From COE1 sp949066965 (GTDB lineage Bacteria; Bacillota; Clostridia; Lachnospirales; Lachnospiraceae), in contig CARTDA010000002.1 of NCBI GenBank assembly GCA_949066965.1, forward strand, positions 1 through 64,000: a stretch of DNA of 64,000 nt, read 5' to 3'. Of the stretch, positions 1 through 7,758 are shown piece by piece. Position 1 is the first letter of the stretch. Every line of letters starts with the position of its first letter. The notes under the pieces are model-generated. The model was not told where the DNA came from, did not search any database, and saw nothing but the letters and a program-made list of their open reading frames with translations. Made by a program: the position numbers and the translations under genes.

Positions 1-54
1 TTTAATTGTCTGAAATATTCTGACACTATGTGTTTTTCTCGCACCGTTCATCAT
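1..54 (-). CDS. 5' end of a leftward gene cut by the window edge, product unknown
   Basis: Reading leftwards there is an AGGAGA ribosome site at 61-66, a 6-base spacer and two consecutive ATG codons (54-52 and 51-49), followed by 18 open codons to the window edge. The visible peptide starts MMNGARKTHS and continues VRIFQTIK. The basic, then hydrophobic start would suit a membrane protein such as a sensor or chemoreceptor, but too little is visible to name it. The call rests on the ribosome site and spacing alone. Confidence 0.45.
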   Translation of the reverse strand, partial: MMNGARKTHSVRIFQTIK

Positions 55-273
55 ACTTGTTCTCCTATTCTCCATCAATGTACCTGATTCCCTGCCCTTT
101 ATGTGACATGGCAGCCTACTGATACTCTCTTATTGTATAAAAAAAAAGAAGCGCCTGAACCCGCCAAATTAAATAATATACCCCCATTTTTTATGAGTAT
201 TTTCTAATTCTCGGATTAGCGCTTCATTCGCCTGCAATGTCCCCAGTCCTGTCAGGTTATGTATATGGCGACA

Positions 274-360
274 GCCGCAGCCGCAAAGCGGCAAATTTCC
301 ATATGCGGCTGTGTGCATCATGTTATGCTGAGTGGCAGATTTATCTGACGCTCAGTATAA
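274..360 (-). repeat. structured repeat, copy A (same family as the argG leader)
   Basis: On the minus strand this segment has a hairpin with arms TTATACTGAG and CTCAGCATAA enclosing a second stem CAGA/TCTG. It is followed by GATGCACACAGCCGCATA and a GCCGCTTTGCGGC hairpin. The same order of parts, with many identical bases, occurs on the plus strand at 31055-31142 upstream of argG. The far side (361-377) carries GAACAGTTCCT, which resembles the end of the MITE-like element at 30119-30198. Either an interspersed repeat or a structured RNA. Confidence 0.55.
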
Positions 361-436
361 CTGATTTCTGAACAGTTCCTAAAAACAGCACCTAAACCTT
401 TCGGCTTAGATGCCGCCATCTTGAAAAACATTTATT

Positions 437-473
437 CTATATATTCGGTGATTAAAAATCGCCGAATATATAG
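437..473. other. 16-bp inverted repeat hairpin
   Basis: CTATATATTCGGTGAT (437-452) and ATCGCCGAATATATAG (458-473) form a 16-bp stem with one G-U type position and a 5-base loop. No T-run follows on either strand, so it is not a standard terminator. It lies downstream of the isomerase gene. Confidence 0.6.
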
Positions 474-535
474 CCCTCCGGGGGATGCGCACTCGCACGA
501 AAATGTAGATGCCGCAGAGCGGTCGTGCTCGGCGC

Positions 536-560
536 AGTTGGCGGTAATTAATCGCCAACT
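536..560 (-). terminator. hairpin just after the isomerase gene
   Basis: AGTTGGCGGT (536-545) pairs with ATCGCCAACT (551-560), 9 bases beyond the stop of the leftward isomerase gene. The T-run expected of a strong intrinsic terminator is absent, so it may instead be a 3'-end stabilising stem. Confidence 0.4.
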
Positions 561-568
561 ATATATAC

Positions 569-2053
569 TTACGCAAACGGATTCTCTGTCGGATATGGCA
601 GTGACTTCGGCTGATTGTAATTTAAGTCCTCAACCGGCACGCCGATATACTTAAATACCTCAAACAATGCCTTTCCGAAATGCCCGAATGCAACCGCTCC
701 ATGATGCGGATAATTCTTTTCGATTAATACATGTCTGTAAAAACGCTGCATCTCGGGAATCGCAAATACGCCAATGCTTCCGAATGACTTTGTCGCAACC
801 GGAAGAACCTCACCCTGTGCAATATATGCGCGCAGCTTGCAGTCCGCTGTCGACTGTAAACGGTAGAACGTGATATCACCCGGAACGATATCGCCCTCAA
901 GCGTACCCTGTGTAACCTCCTCGGGAAGCGTCCTTGCCATAATCATCTGGTATTTCATGCTGCAGAAGCTGAGCTTTTTGGTATTCGTATTGCCACAGTG
1001 GAATCCCATAAATGTATCATTGTGTGTATAGTTGAACTTATCCTTGATGGACTCGCTGTACATATCTGCCGGAACGGTGTTGTTGATATCGAGCAGTGTT
1101 ACGGCATCCTGGCTTACACATGTACCGATGAACTCACTCAGGCAGCCATAGATGTCAACCTCACACGATACAGGAATGCCCATGCCTGTCAGCCGGCTGT
1201 TTACATAACAGGGAACAAAGCCAAACTGTGTCTGGAATGCAGGCCAGCACTTTCCGGCAATTGCAACATACTTGCGGTAGCCTCTGTGCGCCTCAACCCA
1301 GTCAAGCAGTGTCAGCTCATACTGTGCAAGCTTCGGGAGCACCTCCGGCTTCATGTTGCCCTCGCCAAGCTCCGCCTCCATCTCCTTCACCTTTGCAGGA
1401 ATTCTCTCGTCGCCGTCATGCTTTTTGAATGCCTCAAAGAGGTCAAGCTCCGAGTTTTCCTCAATCTCGACACCGATATTGTAGAGCTGCTTGATTGGCG
1501 CGTTGCATGCAAGGAAGTTGAGTGGTCTGGGGCCAAACGAAATAATCTTCAGATCAGAGAGTCCGACAATCGCCCTGGCAATCGGCAGAAACTCGTGAAC
1601 CATGTCAGCGCATTCCTCTGCCGTCCCTACCGGATATTCCGGAATATATGCCTTGATATTGCGAAGCTTCAGATTATAGCTTGCATTCAGCATACCACAG
1701 TATGCATCCCCGCGTCCGCCAACAAGGTCATTCTGTGTCTCCTCTGCTGCCGCGATAAACATGGCAGGCCCGTCAAAATGCTTTGCAAGAAGTGTCTCTG
1801 AAATCTCAGGTCCGAAGTTTCCAAGATATACACAGAGTGCATTGCAGCCTGCCTTCTTGATATCCTCAAGCGCCTGTACCATATGTATCTCGCTCTCCAC
1901 GATGCAGACCGGACACTCATAGATACCATCCATGCCGTACTTATCCGCATATGCCTTGACCAGTGCCTTTCTCCTGTTCACGGACAAACTCTCCGGAAAA
2001 CAGTCACGGCTCACCGCCACGATACCTACTTTTACCTGTGGTAAATTGTTCAT
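569..2053 (-). CDS. L-fucose/L-arabinose isomerase family protein
   Basis: A cytoplasmic ketol-isomerase-like protein of 494 residues, close to the length of the family. Members interconvert an aldose and a ketose with a bound divalent metal. The family's metal-ligand neighbourhoods can be recognised: CEVDIYG, LLDINN and PHHGAVAFG in the C-terminal half. The start is placed at 2053, where AAGGAGGA sits 7 bases upstream, rather than at an in-frame ATG 8 codons earlier. It is divergent from a LacI regulator and has a sigma-A-like promoter at 2162-2190 with an operator candidate at 2131-2142, so induction by its sugar through that regulator is likely. The exact sugar cannot be read from the sequence. 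Confidence 0.82.
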   Translation of the reverse strand: MNNLPQVKVGIVAVSRDCFPESLSVNRRKALVKAYADKYGMDGIYECPVCIVESEIHMVQALEDIKKAGCNALCVYLGNFGPEISETLLAKHFDGPAMFIAAAEETQNDLVGGRGDAYCGMLNASYNLKLRNIKAYIPEYPVGTAEECADMVHEFLPIARAIVGLSDLKIISFGPRPLNFLACNAPIKQLYNIGVEIEENSELDLFEAFKKHDGDERIPAKVKEMEAELGEGNMKPEVLPKLAQYELTLLDWVEAHRGYRKYVAIAGKCWPAFQTQFGFVPCYVNSRLTGMGIPVSCEVDIYGCLSEFIGTCVSQDAVTLLDINNTVPADMYSESIKDKFNYTHNDTFMGFHCGNTNTKKLSFCSMKYQMIMARTLPEEVTQGTLEGDIVPGDITFYRLQSTADCKLRAYIAQGEVLPVATKSFGSIGVFAIPEMQRFYRHVLIEKNYPHHGAVAFGHFGKALFEVFKYIGVPVEDLNYNQPKSLPYPTENPFA

Positions 2054-2130
2054 TTTGAAATCCTCCTTTATTATCATACAACATCCAATGCCATTTTGAA
2101 TACGATGGCAGCCAAATCAGCCGCCAAAGA

Positions 2131-2142
2131 TGTGCTCGTGCA
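2131..2142. promoter_or_regulatory. operator candidate, copy 1
   Basis: TGTGCTCGTGCA lies just downstream of the -10 box of the leftward isomerase promoter, overlapping the expected start of the transcript, where a LacI-family repressor would block initiation. The identical 12-mer recurs at 2342-2353. The binding protein is inferred from position only. Confidence 0.45.
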
Positions 2143-2161
2143 CGTTCCAACAACTGACTTT

Positions 2162-2190
2162 ATCATAGTAGGTATCACCCAAAAAATCAA
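2162..2190 (-). promoter_or_regulatory. sigma-A-type promoter of the isomerase gene
   Basis: On the minus strand TTGATT (2190-2185), a 17-base spacer and TATGAT (2167-2162). The predicted 5' leader is about 100 bases and begins at the operator candidate. Confidence 0.6.
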
Positions 2191-2341
2191 GTGGAAATTT
2201 TATAATAATTTATTTTCGTCAAAATACATCAAACACCCATTTATTTTCTAGTGAAAATTTACAGTAACAGTTCATCTCGGGACTTTGCACTACAGGATGC
2301 CGCGCAGATCTTACATGGATTTTTACCGGAACACTCCGGAT

Positions 2342-2353
2342 TGTGCTCGTGCA
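2342..2353. promoter_or_regulatory. operator candidate, copy 2
   Basis: Second copy of TGTGCTCGTGCA, immediately upstream of the -35 box of the LacI gene. Its position fits autoregulation of the repressor together with copy 1. Confidence 0.4.
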
Positions 2354-2362
2354 ACATTCCGC

Positions 2363-2391
2363 TTGCTTTTTCGGCATAATGACGCTATACT
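2363..2391 (+). promoter_or_regulatory. sigma-A-type promoter of the LacI gene
   Basis: TTGCTT (2363-2368), a 17-base spacer and TATACT (2386-2391), about 45 bases before the start codon. Confidence 0.6.
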
Positions 2392-2435
2392 TATATCAAT
2401 TCATTTCCAAAAACACTTTATAACCGGAGGACGCT

Positions 2436-3455
2436 ATGGCAACAATAAAAGAAATTGCTGCACTGGCTGGCGTTTCCCGCGGAACCGTCGACCGGGTACT
2501 CAACAACCGGGGTTCCGTCAATCCCGCCACTGCCGAAAAAATCAATGAAATCGCAAAAGCGCTCGACTATAAGCCAAACAAGGCCGGGCTGGCACTTGCC
2601 GCACAAAAAAAGAAGATAAAGCTCGGTGTTATCCTGTTCTCCACGGACAACCCCTTTTTTGCCGACGTGCTGAAAGGTGTCAACGAAAAAGCAAGCGACC
2701 TCGCCGGGTATAACTGTACCGTCCTCGTAAAGCAAATCCCAATCAATGTGGATGCCCAGCTGGGCGCCATCGATGAACTGCTCCGGGAGGATGTGAACGG
2801 CATTGCCCTTGCGCCTCAGAATGACGACCGCATCCGCATCCGCATCAATGAACTTTCCGAACAGGGAATTCCTGTCGTAACCTTAAATACAGACATTGAA
2901 AATTCCATGCGCATTGCCTATGTCGGCAGCAACTATACCAGGAGCGGCAGGACTGCCGCAGGGCTGTTACGCCTCATGACTCACGGCGATGTCCGGATTG
3001 GAATTATCACTGGCTCATCGGACATCCTCTGCCACACGGAACGCATCGCAGGATTTACGGATGCCCTGAAGCCCTATCAGGAACATATGCATATCATTTC
3101 CATTAAAGAAACGCAGGACGATGAGATTGCAAGCTACGAACAGACCGCCCGCCTTTTGAATGAACACCCCGAAATCAATGCGCTGTTTTTCGCCGCCGGC
3201 GGCGTATATGGCGGCTGCCGTGCCATAGCATCCCTCGGGCTTGCGGGGAAACTTTGCGTGGTCGCCTTTGACAAGGCTGAGACGACGCAACAGTTCCTGC
3301 GGGATGGCGTCCTGTCCGCCGTCATCTGTCAGCAGCCGCGCATACAGGGCAAAAAGCCGCTTGATCTGCTCTTTCACTACCTCACTTCCGGCGAACTTCC
3401 TGACCGGGAGTACCATTATACCGCAGTCGATATTCGGATATTGGAAAATATATAA
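2436..3455 (+). CDS. LacI-family transcriptional regulator
   Basis: A 339-residue repressor with the N-terminal LacI helix-turn-helix (TIKEIAALAGVSRGTVDRVL), a hinge around residue 50 and a periplasmic-binding-protein-like effector domain of the ribose/xylose type. GGAGG precedes the ATG. It is divergent from the isomerase gene, with which it shares repeated operator candidates, so it probably senses the isomerase substrate or a derivative. Its stop codon abuts the stop of the next, convergent gene with no base between them. Confidence 0.88.
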   Translation: MATIKEIAALAGVSRGTVDRVLNNRGSVNPATAEKINEIAKALDYKPNKAGLALAAQKKKIKLGVILFSTDNPFFADVLKGVNEKASDLAGYNCTVLVKQIPINVDAQLGAIDELLREDVNGIALAPQNDDRIRIRINELSEQGIPVVTLNTDIENSMRIAYVGSNYTRSGRTAAGLLRLMTHGDVRIGIITGSSDILCHTERIAGFTDALKPYQEHMHIISIKETQDDEIASYEQTARLLNEHPEINALFFAAGGVYGGCRAIASLGLAGKLCVVAFDKAETTQQFLRDGVLSAVICQQPRIQGKKPLDLLFHYLTSGELPDREYHYTAVDIRILENI

Positions 3456-4229
3456 TCAAAATTCCACCATATTCGGACGGAAACGCAGTGGCAGCATGTT
3501 CATCTGCAATTTTGGATTGATGCGCGCCTCAATTGCAATGCTGTCACAAAAACGGCGGAACAGGTTCTGATAGACTTCCTCAACCTCGGAGTACACGATA
3601 CTGTCCTCGTCAAATGCCGCCCCCTGTATGAGATACCATTTTTTAAAGCTTGCATGCAGCCCGAATGTCTGCGTCTCCTCATCATAGATTACAAAATTGT
3701 CGGCAGGCAGCCGGTCAGCGAAGTGTGGCATCAGAAATGGAAGGACATGGTGCTTCGCATCAATCTTTGCATACAGCATGCCATTCTGGAGCTCCGAAAA
3801 TCGCAAAAACTGTTTCAGATGGCACAGCTCGTTATCCGCTGCCCGCGCACACTTGAATGTGCGCTGCACACAGTCTTCCTGCAGCCGGTCCGTTATATTC
3901 CTGTCCCTTTGCCTCAGTCCCAAAACAATTGTGTGATATACCGCGTCCGCCTTGTCCTCAAAGCAGGACACCATCGCCATGCTGATTCTGTACCATGTCT
4001 CATTTCCCAGCTGCCTGACCATGGTATCCGTCACTTTGCCCGCTTTTTCATGGTCTGTCTGCACATAGGCGTACTGTGTGAACAGACGCTGCATATCCGG
4101 TTCCCTGACTGCGAGATGAATCCTGTCATGGCTTTCTATCCCATTCTCTTTCTTGAACTGATATGCCTCATAAACTCCTGTAAGGATTCCCTCCATGCTG
4201 TCCTCGCATATTAAAATATATTCTTCCAC
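3456..4229 (-). CDS. DUF4130 / TIGR03915-type partner of the radical SAM protein, putative DNA metabolism
   Basis: A 257-residue soluble protein. Its start, (V)EEYILICEDSMEGILTGVYEAY, and its end, RFRPNMVEF, fit the TIGR03915 'probable DNA metabolism protein' family, which is normally encoded beside a radical SAM protein with a helix-hairpin-helix end, as here. In some bacteria this domain is fused to uracil-DNA-glycosylase-like domains, hence the assumed role in DNA repair or modification; the reaction is unknown. GTG at 4229 is chosen because GGAGG lies 7 bases upstream; an in-frame ATG at 4289 lies inside the palindromic repeat and has no ribosome site. Separated from its partner gene by that repeat. 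Confidence 0.75.
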   Translation of the reverse strand: MEEYILICEDSMEGILTGVYEAYQFKKENGIESHDRIHLAVREPDMQRLFTQYAYVQTDHEKAGKVTDTMVRQLGNETWYRISMAMVSCFEDKADAVYHTIVLGLRQRDRNITDRLQEDCVQRTFKCARAADNELCHLKQFLRFSELQNGMLYAKIDAKHHVLPFLMPHFADRLPADNFVIYDEETQTFGLHASFKKWYLIQGAAFDEDSIVYSEVEEVYQNLFRRFCDSIAIEARINPKLQMNMLPLRFRPNMVEF

Positions 4230-4246
4230 CTGATTCCTCCATTCGC

Positions 4247-4412
4247 CTAGAGCGTGTTTGAAAAATGCTTTCTGCCAGATGTGCGTCACAATTTGTGGGA
4301 GATTTGTGCCAAATGAAGGCGGCGTAGCGGGCTACGTCAACTGAATTTGGTGCAAATATCACGCAAAGTGGGGCGTGCAGATGGCAGGAATGATTTTTCA
4401 AACATGTTCTAG
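4247..4412. repeat. 166-bp palindromic MITE-like element
   Basis: The two ends are long imperfect inverted repeats, about 63 bases each, both starting CTAGA and sharing TGTTTGAAAAAT and CTGCCA. The inner part also pairs (GTGCCAAAT with ATTTGGTGC, GTAGC with GCTAC), so the whole element folds into one hairpin. It has no coding capacity. It lies between the radical SAM gene, whose stop codon it overlaps, and its partner gene. CTAGAGCG occurs at both junctions (4247-4254 and 4409-4416), possibly a target duplication. A shorter relative is at 30119-30198. Confidence 0.7.
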
Positions 4413-5800
4413 AGCGCCATCACCTGGCTTTTACCAAACAAATCAGCATTTTCCTGCGCGTCATCGAACAGTGACAGCTGCCTGTAAGTCATTCCGTCCT
4501 TATCAAAAGGCAGCTTCTCGTGGCTGGCAAGCAGGTTTCTTGTAATGTAGTCCTCCTCTATCTTTGTGTTGTACATCATTCTGCCATTGCAGGTAATGAA
4601 ATACAGTGCACGCTTCAGCACCACGCCGATTTTCTTAAGGTTGTCAAAATTCAGCGCACCGCTTCTCCTCGCCTTGCAGATACGCTGTGCACTTTTTACC
4701 CCGATGCCCGGCACCCGCAGCAGCACCTGATAGTCTGCCCTGTTAATCTCCACAGGAAACTGCTCCAGATGCTGAAGCGCCCAGTCGCACTTCGGGTCTA
4801 GCAACACATTAAAATTCTGATGCTTTTCGTTCAGCAGCTCCTCTACACGGAACTGATAAAACCGCAGCAGCCAGTCCGCCTGATATAACCTGTGCTCACG
4901 CAGAAGCGGTGATGCCGCCCGTACTGACGGAAGTGCCTTATCCTCGTTCACCCCTACGTAGGCAGAGTAAAATACGCGCTTCATGCCAAACTTGTCATAG
5001 AGTCCCTCTGCCACCGACATAATCTGATAATCACTCTCCGGCGTCGCACCGATAATCATCTGTGTGGACTGCCCTGCCGGCACAAACGCCGGTGCACTGC
5101 GGTACAGGGCAAGCTCCTGTTTTCCCTGTGCGATACCGTTCTGTATCTGGCGCATCGGTGTGAGAATTGTCTTTCTGTGCTTGCTCGGCGCAAGCTTCTC
5201 CAGTCCCTCCGCCGTGGGAAGCTCCAGATTTACACTCATCCTGTCCGTCAGATACCCTATCTGCTGTATCAGCATGGGATCCGTGCCCGGTATTCCCTTG
5301 ACATGGACATATCCGCGGAAACGGTAGACATTCCGGAGCTTGTATAGCGTCTGGTAAATCAACTCCATAGTATAGCTTGGATTGTGGATGATTCCGGAGC
5401 TCAGAAACAAGCCTTCAATATAATTTCTCCTATAAAAATTCATGGTCAGCTCGCAGATTTCGTCAGGGGTAAACGTCGCCCGCGGCACATCGTTGCTCCT
5501 GCGGTTTACACAGTACTTGCAGTCGTAGGCGCACTCATTTGACATTAATATTTTTAAGAGCGAAATGCACCTGCCATCCGCTGAGAAGCTGTGGCAGATA
5601 CCCGCTGACACACAGTTTCCCATATCACGCCCGTTTCCCTTCCGGTCAACGCCTGAGCTGGTGCACGCCACATCATACTTGGCGGCATCCGTCAGAATCG
5701 CAAGCTTATCCATAATGGTCTGTGCCGATGACGCACACAATTCTATTGTTTGTTTCCTGCTGTTCTGTATGTTATCAACAATTTCATCCATATCCTGCAT
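4409..5800 (-). CDS. putative DNA modification/repair radical SAM protein (TIGR03916 type)
   Basis: A 463-residue radical SAM enzyme. The 4Fe-4S cluster motif CxxxCxxC is C90-C94-C97 (NECAYDCKYCVNR), followed by a radical SAM barrel, and a helix-hairpin-helix DNA-contact motif lies near the end (LLRVPGIGVKSAQRICKAR). This combination beside the DUF4130 gene defines the TIGR03916/TIGR03915 pair, thought to act on DNA; the substrate is unknown. Extra cysteines at 63, 69 and 78 might bind a further cluster. AGGGGA precedes the start closely; the ATG three codons later is an alternative start. The stop TAG lies in the flank of the palindromic repeat. Confidence 0.85.
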   Translation of the reverse strand: MQDMDEIVDNIQNSRKQTIELCASSAQTIMDKLAILTDAAKYDVACTSSGVDRKGNGRDMGNCVSAGICHSFSADGRCISLLKILMSNECAYDCKYCVNRRSNDVPRATFTPDEICELTMNFYRRNYIEGLFLSSGIIHNPSYTMELIYQTLYKLRNVYRFRGYVHVKGIPGTDPMLIQQIGYLTDRMSVNLELPTAEGLEKLAPSKHRKTILTPMRQIQNGIAQGKQELALYRSAPAFVPAGQSTQMIIGATPESDYQIMSVAEGLYDKFGMKRVFYSAYVGVNEDKALPSVRAASPLLREHRLYQADWLLRFYQFRVEELLNEKHQNFNVLLDPKCDWALQHLEQFPVEINRADYQVLLRVPGIGVKSAQRICKARRSGALNFDNLKKIGVVLKRALYFITCNGRMMYNTKIEEDYITRNLLASHEKLPFDKDGMTYRQLSLFDDAQENADLFGKSQVMAL

Positions 5801-5905
5801 TCCCCTGATAATATCCTATCTTCACAATCAAGCTTTTCCCTACTCCCGCGCACCCCATGCGCCGCTTCTGCGGCATACTTCCTCTGCATGGGGCTGCACA
5901 TAAAA

Positions 5906-5952
5906 ACGATAAGAACGAACAAAGTTTTGGAATCTTTGTTCGTTCTTATCGT
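5906..5952 (-). terminator. intrinsic terminator after the XRE gene
   Basis: ACGATAAGAACGAACAAAG pairs with CTTTGTTCGTTCTTATCGT across a 9-base loop, and on the minus strand TTTTT follows. It separates the XRE gene from the radical SAM gene. The flank at 5878-5895 is an exact 18-base match to the flank of the ptsI terminator (49915-49932). Confidence 0.75.
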
Positions 5953-6011
5953 ATCATACATTTGTTCTGATTGCAACATTTTTTTAAAATTTCCAAAAAT
6001 TGTAAAAGTTC

Positions 6012-6254
6012 CTAATCAATTTCCTGCTCCAAGTCCCGAAACACTTCGCAGCAGAAAAATTCCTCCAAGGAAATATTGAGCCCGTCACATATCATTTTAA
6101 TTGTGACAATCCCCGTATTCTTGCTGTTTCCCTGCATGACATTTTTCAGTGTCGAGGGCGGCATGCCCGATGCATATGCGAGCTGCGATATTCTCATATT
6201 TTTCTCATCACATAAACCTTTAATCCGCATCACTACAGCTTCCTGTGTCTTCAC
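6012..6254 (-). CDS. small XRE-family helix-turn-helix regulator
   Basis: An 80-residue protein that is almost entirely one Cro/CI-type helix-turn-helix (RISQLAYASGMPPSTLKNVM). No effector or dimerisation domain is visible. The start is GTG at 6254, about 8 bases after a GGGGGA stretch; the ATG at residue 9 is an alternative start. It stands alone, closed by its own terminator. Its targets are unknown. Confidence 0.75.
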   Translation of the reverse strand: MKTQEAVVMRIKGLCDEKNMRISQLAYASGMPPSTLKNVMQGNSKNTGIVTIKMICDGLNISLEEFFCCEVFRDLEQEID

Positions 6255-6349
6255 TCCAATTCCCCCAATATCATTTTTGTAACCATATTACATAATTTGT
6301 ATCTGCACTTAGGTCCTTATATAGTCTTTTTTGCAACAATTCAGCACTG

Positions 6350-7753
6350 TTACCTTTTTTCACTATTCAGGCGTCCGGCAAACAGATTGTCTCCGGACAT
6401 TGCAACACCACTGTCTTTCCTGATAACCGGATTTTTCAGGGTCATTATTATCAACGGAATCACCATCAAAAACCAGATGACCGGCTCTGTCCAGATGATT
6501 CCCCAGTACCCAAACAGCCGCACAAACACAAAAGTAAACACCAGCTTTCCCACCAGCTCAATAAAACTGGACAAAACCGGTGTCCTGTAATCGCCAAATC
6601 CCTGCATACAGTTCCGCAGAATCACGATAAACAGACAAACCAGCAAAAATGACATGTCCACCCTGAGGTAAAGCGTTCCCCAGTAAATAATCTCCTCATT
6701 TTCCGAGCTTGTGATAAAACGAATCAAATACGGTGAAACGGTCTGCGCAAGGACAAATACAATTCCGTCCCACACTGCGCCCAAAATCAACACACTTTTC
6801 ATTCCCTGGCGAATCCTGTCATACCTGCCTGCACCGTAATTCTGTCCGCAGTACGTTGCCATGGAGGAGCCGAGCACGCTCACAGGCAGTCCCCAGATTT
6901 CAAAGACCTTGCGCGCCGCAGTATGTGCCACGATGATATTTGTCCCAAGCTGGTTGATGCCGCTCTGAAGCACCAGCGAACCGAAATTCACAAGGCTTGA
7001 CATCAGTCCCATGGACAGGCCGCTCTCATATAAGGAAAGAACCTGCTCTTTTGAAAGCACAAAATGCTCCCTTGCAAGGTGCAGCATCGGAAATCCCCGC
7101 CGGATGCGAAGCAGGCAGAGCACAACCGACAGCATCTGCGAAACAAGTGTCGCCACCGCGGCCCCCCGCACGCCCATGTGAAAGACAAGGATGAACAAGT
7201 AATCCAGCACAACGTTTGCCACCGCCGCAATCACCAGAAAAATAAGCGGCGTAATCGAATCCCCAATTGCGCGCAGGGTATTGGCACAAAGGTTGTACGC
7301 CAGCGTGACAAACATCCCCCACACCAGCAGCGTGATGTATGACAATGCCATATCAAGCTGCTGTGGCGGCACATTCAAGAGCATCAGAATCGGCCGGATA
7401 AAGATGGCGGTCCCGGTGATGAGAACCCCTGCTGTCAGAAATCCCAGCACGATGGCGCCCGCCACATTTTCCTTTAGCTTCCGCTCCTCTCCGCTCCCGA
7501 AAAACCGCGCCGTCAGCACACTGAACCCGAGACTCAGCCCATTAAAAAATCCGGTGAGCAGTGTGTACAAAACAGACACACTGCCTACCGCCGCCAGCGC
7601 TGTCTCCCCCAGAATCCTGCCTACAATTTTCGTATCGACCAGGCTGTAGCAAATCTGAAACAGATTGCCCAGAAACACCGGAATGGCAAACAGCAGAATC
7701 AGCTTCACCGGTCTGCCCTCGGTGAGATTTAATGCAGTTTTTGAAGTTTTCAT
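6350..7753 (-). CDS. MATE family efflux transporter
   Basis: An integral membrane exporter of 467 residues with about twelve hydrophobic segments in two homologous halves, as in MATE drug/cation antiporters (for example LLFAIPVFLGNLFQICYSLV near the start and the related LMSSLVNFGSLVLQSGINQL in the second half). It follows the rRNA methyltransferase gene directly. ATG at 7753 is chosen, with AGGAAA about 11 bases upstream; a GTG at 7762 would overlap the preceding stop codon and is possible. The substrate cannot be told. Confidence 0.87.
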   Translation of the reverse strand: MKTSKTALNLTEGRPVKLILLFAIPVFLGNLFQICYSLVDTKIVGRILGETALAAVGSVSVLYTLLTGFFNGLSLGFSVLTARFFGSGEERKLKENVAGAIVLGFLTAGVLITGTAIFIRPILMLLNVPPQQLDMALSYITLLVWGMFVTLAYNLCANTLRAIGDSITPLIFLVIAAVANVVLDYLFILVFHMGVRGAAVATLVSQMLSVVLCLLRIRRGFPMLHLAREHFVLSKEQVLSLYESGLSMGLMSSLVNFGSLVLQSGINQLGTNIIVAHTAARKVFEIWGLPVSVLGSSMATYCGQNYGAGRYDRIRQGMKSVLILGAVWDGIVFVLAQTVSPYLIRFITSSENEEIIYWGTLYLRVDMSFLLVCLFIVILRNCMQGFGDYRTPVLSSFIELVGKLVFTFVFVRLFGYWGIIWTEPVIWFLMVIPLIIMTLKNPVIRKDSGVAMSGDNLFAGRLNSEKR

Positions 7754-7758
7754 TGATT

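Larger units (their letters stand above)
55..568. other. gene-free, hairpin-rich intergenic stretch
   Basis: No convincing gene is seen. The right half holds two inverted repeats (437-473 and 536-560), the left half a structured repeat (274-360) that recurs in the argG leader, and 66-180 is an AT-rich stretch likely to carry the promoter of the leftward edge gene. The 62 bases between the two hairpins are GC-rich with short repeated CGCAC/CGTGC motifs of unknown meaning. Confidence 0.5.
2054..2435. other. divergent control region between isomerase and LacI genes
   Basis: No gene is seen. It holds one promoter for each direction and a 12-base sequence repeated at both ends (TGTGCTCGTGCA at 2131-2142 and 2342-2353). 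The middle (2190-2260) is AT-rich with no further recognised motif. Confidence 0.55.

Noticed and set aside
998..1801. 267-codon rightward open frame opposite the isomerase
   Set aside because: Antisense shadow of a well-supported gene, no ribosome site, no protein-like motif.
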